Assembly: GCF_016464305.1 (NCBI RefSeq)
Contig: NZ_JAEIOJ010000009.1
Coordinates: 1-64,000 of the forward strand
Direction of reading: 5' to 3'
Source: Umezawaea beigongshangensis
Lineage (GTDB): Bacteria; Actinomycetota; Actinomycetes; Mycobacteriales; Pseudonocardiaceae
Length of the DNA stretch: 64,000 bases
Positions within the stretch are counted from its first letter, which is position 1; each line of letters opens with the position of its first letter. A program made the position numbers and the translations under genes. The notes beneath the pieces are model-generated. The model was not told the origin of the DNA. It worked only from the letters and a program-made list of their open reading frames with translations, and did no database searches. Shown here one piece after another: positions 62,182 to 64,000 of this stretch.

Positions 62182-62925
62182 TCAGAGCTGGGTGTAGCCA
62201 CCGTCCACCGCCAGCTCGACGCCGGTGGTGTAGGTGGCGTCGAAGGCGAGGAACGCGGCCGCCGTGGCGATCTCGACAGGGGTGCCGAGACGCCGCAACG
62301 GGTTCTCCGCGACCCGCTGCGCGATGAACTCCGCGGCGGCTTCCGGGCTCATCTCCTTCTCGAGGACCCCTGTGTCGATCGGTCCGGGGCTGATCGCGTT
62401 GACCCGGATCTCCCGGCTGGTCAGCTCGGCGGCGAAGCTGCGAGCCAGGGAACGCAGCGCCGCCTTGCCGGCCGCGTACGCACTGGTGGTGGGGATGCCC
62501 ATGACGTTCGCGGCCGAGGTCGTGAGGACGACCCCGGCGCCCCTGTTCAGCAACCGGGCGAGCTTCTGCACCGTGAAGTAGGCACCCTTGACGTTGACGT
62601 CGAACACTTCGTCGTACGCCTTCTCGGTCATCTCCTCCAGCGGCGCGGTGCGAGTGATGCCGGCGTTCACGAAGAGCGCGTCGAGGGAACCGAATTCCGC
62701 CAGCACCTGTTCGGCCAGCGAGTCCAGGTCCTCCAGCGAAGCCACGTCGCCGCGAACGGTCAACGCGTTCGCTCCGAGCTTCTCGCGGGCGGCGTCGAGC
62801 CGTTCCTGAGAGCGGCCGGTGATCACGACCCGCGCGCCGCGCTCCACCAGGAACTCGGCGATTCCGAGTCCGAGTCCGCTGGCTCCGCCGGTGATCACGG
62901 CGTGCTTTCCGGTGTACACACCCAT
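62182..62925 (-). CDS. Short-chain dehydrogenase/reductase
   Basis: 247 aa classical SDR. HAVITGGASGLGLGIAEFLV, VVITGRSQERLDAAREKLGA (basic residue suited to NADP), VNAGITRTAPLEEM, catalytic Ser in VVLTTSAANVMG and YAAGK in TTSAYAAGKAALRSLARSFA; RVNAISPGPIDTGV downstream. ATG 62925 is preceded by AGGAGAC. The frame is open further upstream but the rest is not SDR. First gene of the two-SDR operon. Reduces or oxidises an alcohol or ketone that cannot be specified. Confidence 0.9.
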   Translation of the reverse strand: MGVYTGKHAVITGGASGLGLGIAEFLVERGARVVITGRSQERLDAAREKLGANALTVRGDVASLEDLDSLAEQVLAEFGSLDALFVNAGITRTAPLEEMTEKAYDEVFDVNVKGAYFTVQKLARLLNRGAGVVLTTSAANVMGIPTTSAYAAGKAALRSLARSFAAELTSREIRVNAISPGPIDTGVLEKEMSPEAAAEFIAQRVAENPLRRLGTPVEIATAAAFLAFDATYTTGVELAVDGGYTQL

Positions 62926-63509
62926 CCTGATGTCTCCTGTGATTGGTTTCGCTGAGCTTCGAGGGTTCATCGCCGGTCGGGCGGTGGTGATCGTTCGAGT
63001 GTCGGTGACGGGCGAGGTCCACTGTGGAGGGAGGATGGCGAGCCCTCGGTCTCGGCCAGCCCGGACTCGCGCGGCGGCTGCATCGTGGACGAGCTGGAAG
63101 CCGGTGAAGCGCACCGTCCTGCCTTGCCAGACGCGGCCAGAGAACATCGCCAGGCCACCGTGCCTCTGGCGGTGTTCCCCTCCACGACTCGATCTCCGTG
63201 TCCGGTTCGCCCGGTGCGCAGAAGCTCGCCCATCAAGTCAGACCCAGCTCTCGCGGTGCCGGATCTGTCCCTGCGGGATTCCGGCATCACGACGTTGCGC
63301 GCTCTGGCCTCCGGCACGCCGACCACCGGTGCGGTGGTCGGGATGTCACCGAGGTCCATCTGGTCACCGACCTGCTCGAACCCGAACGGCTGATCGTAGA
63401 ACGACCGCAGCGGCCCGGGTCGGTCGTGCGCACACCCACGTGGTGAACGCCCCGGATCACGGGCCTCCTCGGAAAACCGGTGGGCCCGGCCAGGACAGGC
63501 GGCCTGGTG
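62926..63509. other. Intergenic stretch with uncertain debris
   Basis: About 580 bases. Contains the promoter side of the leftward SDR operon. A plus-strand run near 63260 (SLRDSGITTLRALASGTPTT) is isolated and I do not recognise it. No intact gene. Confidence 0.45.
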
Positions 63510-64000
63510 TCAGCGGCGGGTTTCGATCTTCATTTCTCCGTGGGCCGCCATGCGGATGTGGTCGCTCGCGAGCAGGTCGTGCGGGTTGCCGAGGCTGATC
63601 GCGCTGACCTCGTCGAGGCGGGCGAGCTGATCATCGGTCAGCTCGACCTGCAAGGTGTCCAGGTTGCCCTGCAGTTGGTCAGGAGTACGTGCGCCGACGA
63701 TCGGCGCCGCGACGTCCGGGTTTCGCAGAACCCACGCCAGTGCGACCTGGGCCGGTGTGCGGTCCTGCTCGACCGCGATGTCCCGCACGACGTCGGCGAT
63801 GCCGAGCGTGCGTTCGGTCACCATGCCCAGGTTCGCGTTGAAGCTCTTGCGGTTGCTCTCGCCGGGTTCGGTGCTCGCCGGGGTGAGGTCGGCGCGACCG
63901 TACTTGCCGGACAACACGCCGCCGCCCAGCGGTGAGAACGGGGTCACGCCCAGCCCCATCCCGCGGGCCATGGGGATGAGGTCGCGTTCCGCGTCCCGGT
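63510..64000 (-). CDS. Aldo/keto reductase, C-terminal part (runs off the right edge)
   Basis: The frame is open to the window end and stops at TGA 63510. Visible: ARGMGLGVTPFSPLGGGVLS (barrel strand 7 of AKR), SGKYGRADLTPASTEPGESN, then TPAQVALAWVLRNPDVAAPI with VGARTPDQLQGNLDTLQVEL, the NADP-binding end. The catalytic Asp, Tyr, Lys and His lie beyond the edge. Reduces aldehydes or ketones with NADPH. Relation to the SDR operon is unknown. Confidence 0.88.
   Translation of the reverse strand, partial: RDAERDLIPMARGMGLGVTPFSPLGGGVLSGKYGRADLTPASTEPGESNRKSFNANLGMVTERTLGIADVVRDIAVEQDRTPAQVALAWVLRNPDVAAPIVGARTPDQLQGNLDTLQVELTDDQLARLDEVSAISLGNPHDLLASDHIRMAAHGEMKIETRR

Overview
The window is very GC-rich actinobacterial DNA: third-position GC bias, frequent GTG starts, 1-4 nt stop/start overlaps, and family content (MmyB-like regulators, MDR reductases, FAD monooxygenases, DHA2 pumps, T7SS-type remnants) typical of Pseudonocardiaceae such as Saccharopolyspora, Amycolatopsis or Saccharothrix. 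The genus is an inference. I see no ribosomal, tRNA or core metabolic genes. The mix of intact regulator/enzyme pairs with many broken genes and insertion-sequence relics looks like an accessory chromosomal region undergoing decay.

Layout. 1-6.6 kb: IS5 and IS630 elements around an MmyB-type regulator with a divergent NADP-dependent MDR reductase and a DUF1963 gene; one IS5 derivative keeps both terminal repeats but has an internally deleted transposase. 6.6-16 kb: FAD oxidoreductase plus SDR, isochorismatase-like hydrolase with divergent MarR, proline-iminopeptidase-like hydrolase coupled to a decayed erythromycin esterase, and a chlorophyllase-like hydrolase with divergent TetR. 16-27 kb: IS relics, an NmrA-like protein, a TetR-controlled operon (MDR reductase plus two tandemly duplicated FAD monooxygenases), two MFS pumps and a broken glycosyltransferase. 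27-32.7 kb: decayed M81 peptidase, MmyB regulator, MBL hydrolase, carboxylesterase and remnants of LacI, enoyl-CoA hydratase and Lrp genes. 32.7-43.8 kb: MFS pump coupled to an FAD monooxygenase, ABC ATPase with a broken FtsX permease, a decayed LysR gene, a NarL-type two-component pair, AraC, an enoyl-CoA hydratase-like gene, and truncated ABC and Lrp genes. 43.9-46.1 kb: three small secreted beta/gamma-crystallin-like proteins in a row (one broken) and a frameshifted lipoprotein hydrolase. 46.3-49.3 kb: an orphan TetR-type operator, an MDR reductase and IS debris. 49.3-52.4 kb: a compact RiPP locus, a 68-aa precursor candidate coupled to a fused YcaO cyclodehydratase, beside a decayed MarR gene. 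52.4-57 kb: ArsR with two strong palindromic operators facing a frameshifted LLM gene and an FAD monooxygenase, then truncated IS256 and Gfo/Idh genes. 57-64 kb: largely decayed DNA, a secreted tachylectin-like protein with a clear terminator, back-to-back fragments of an ene-reductase and a TAP-like peptidase, two SDRs, and an aldo/keto reductase running off the right edge.

The most interesting items are the two-gene TOMM/RiPP locus (49357-51818), one TetR-type operator pair (consensus TKAAC-N3-GTTMA, with one end-base exception) present at three loci 5-24 kb apart, the ArsR palindromes, and the beta/gamma-crystallin-like trio.
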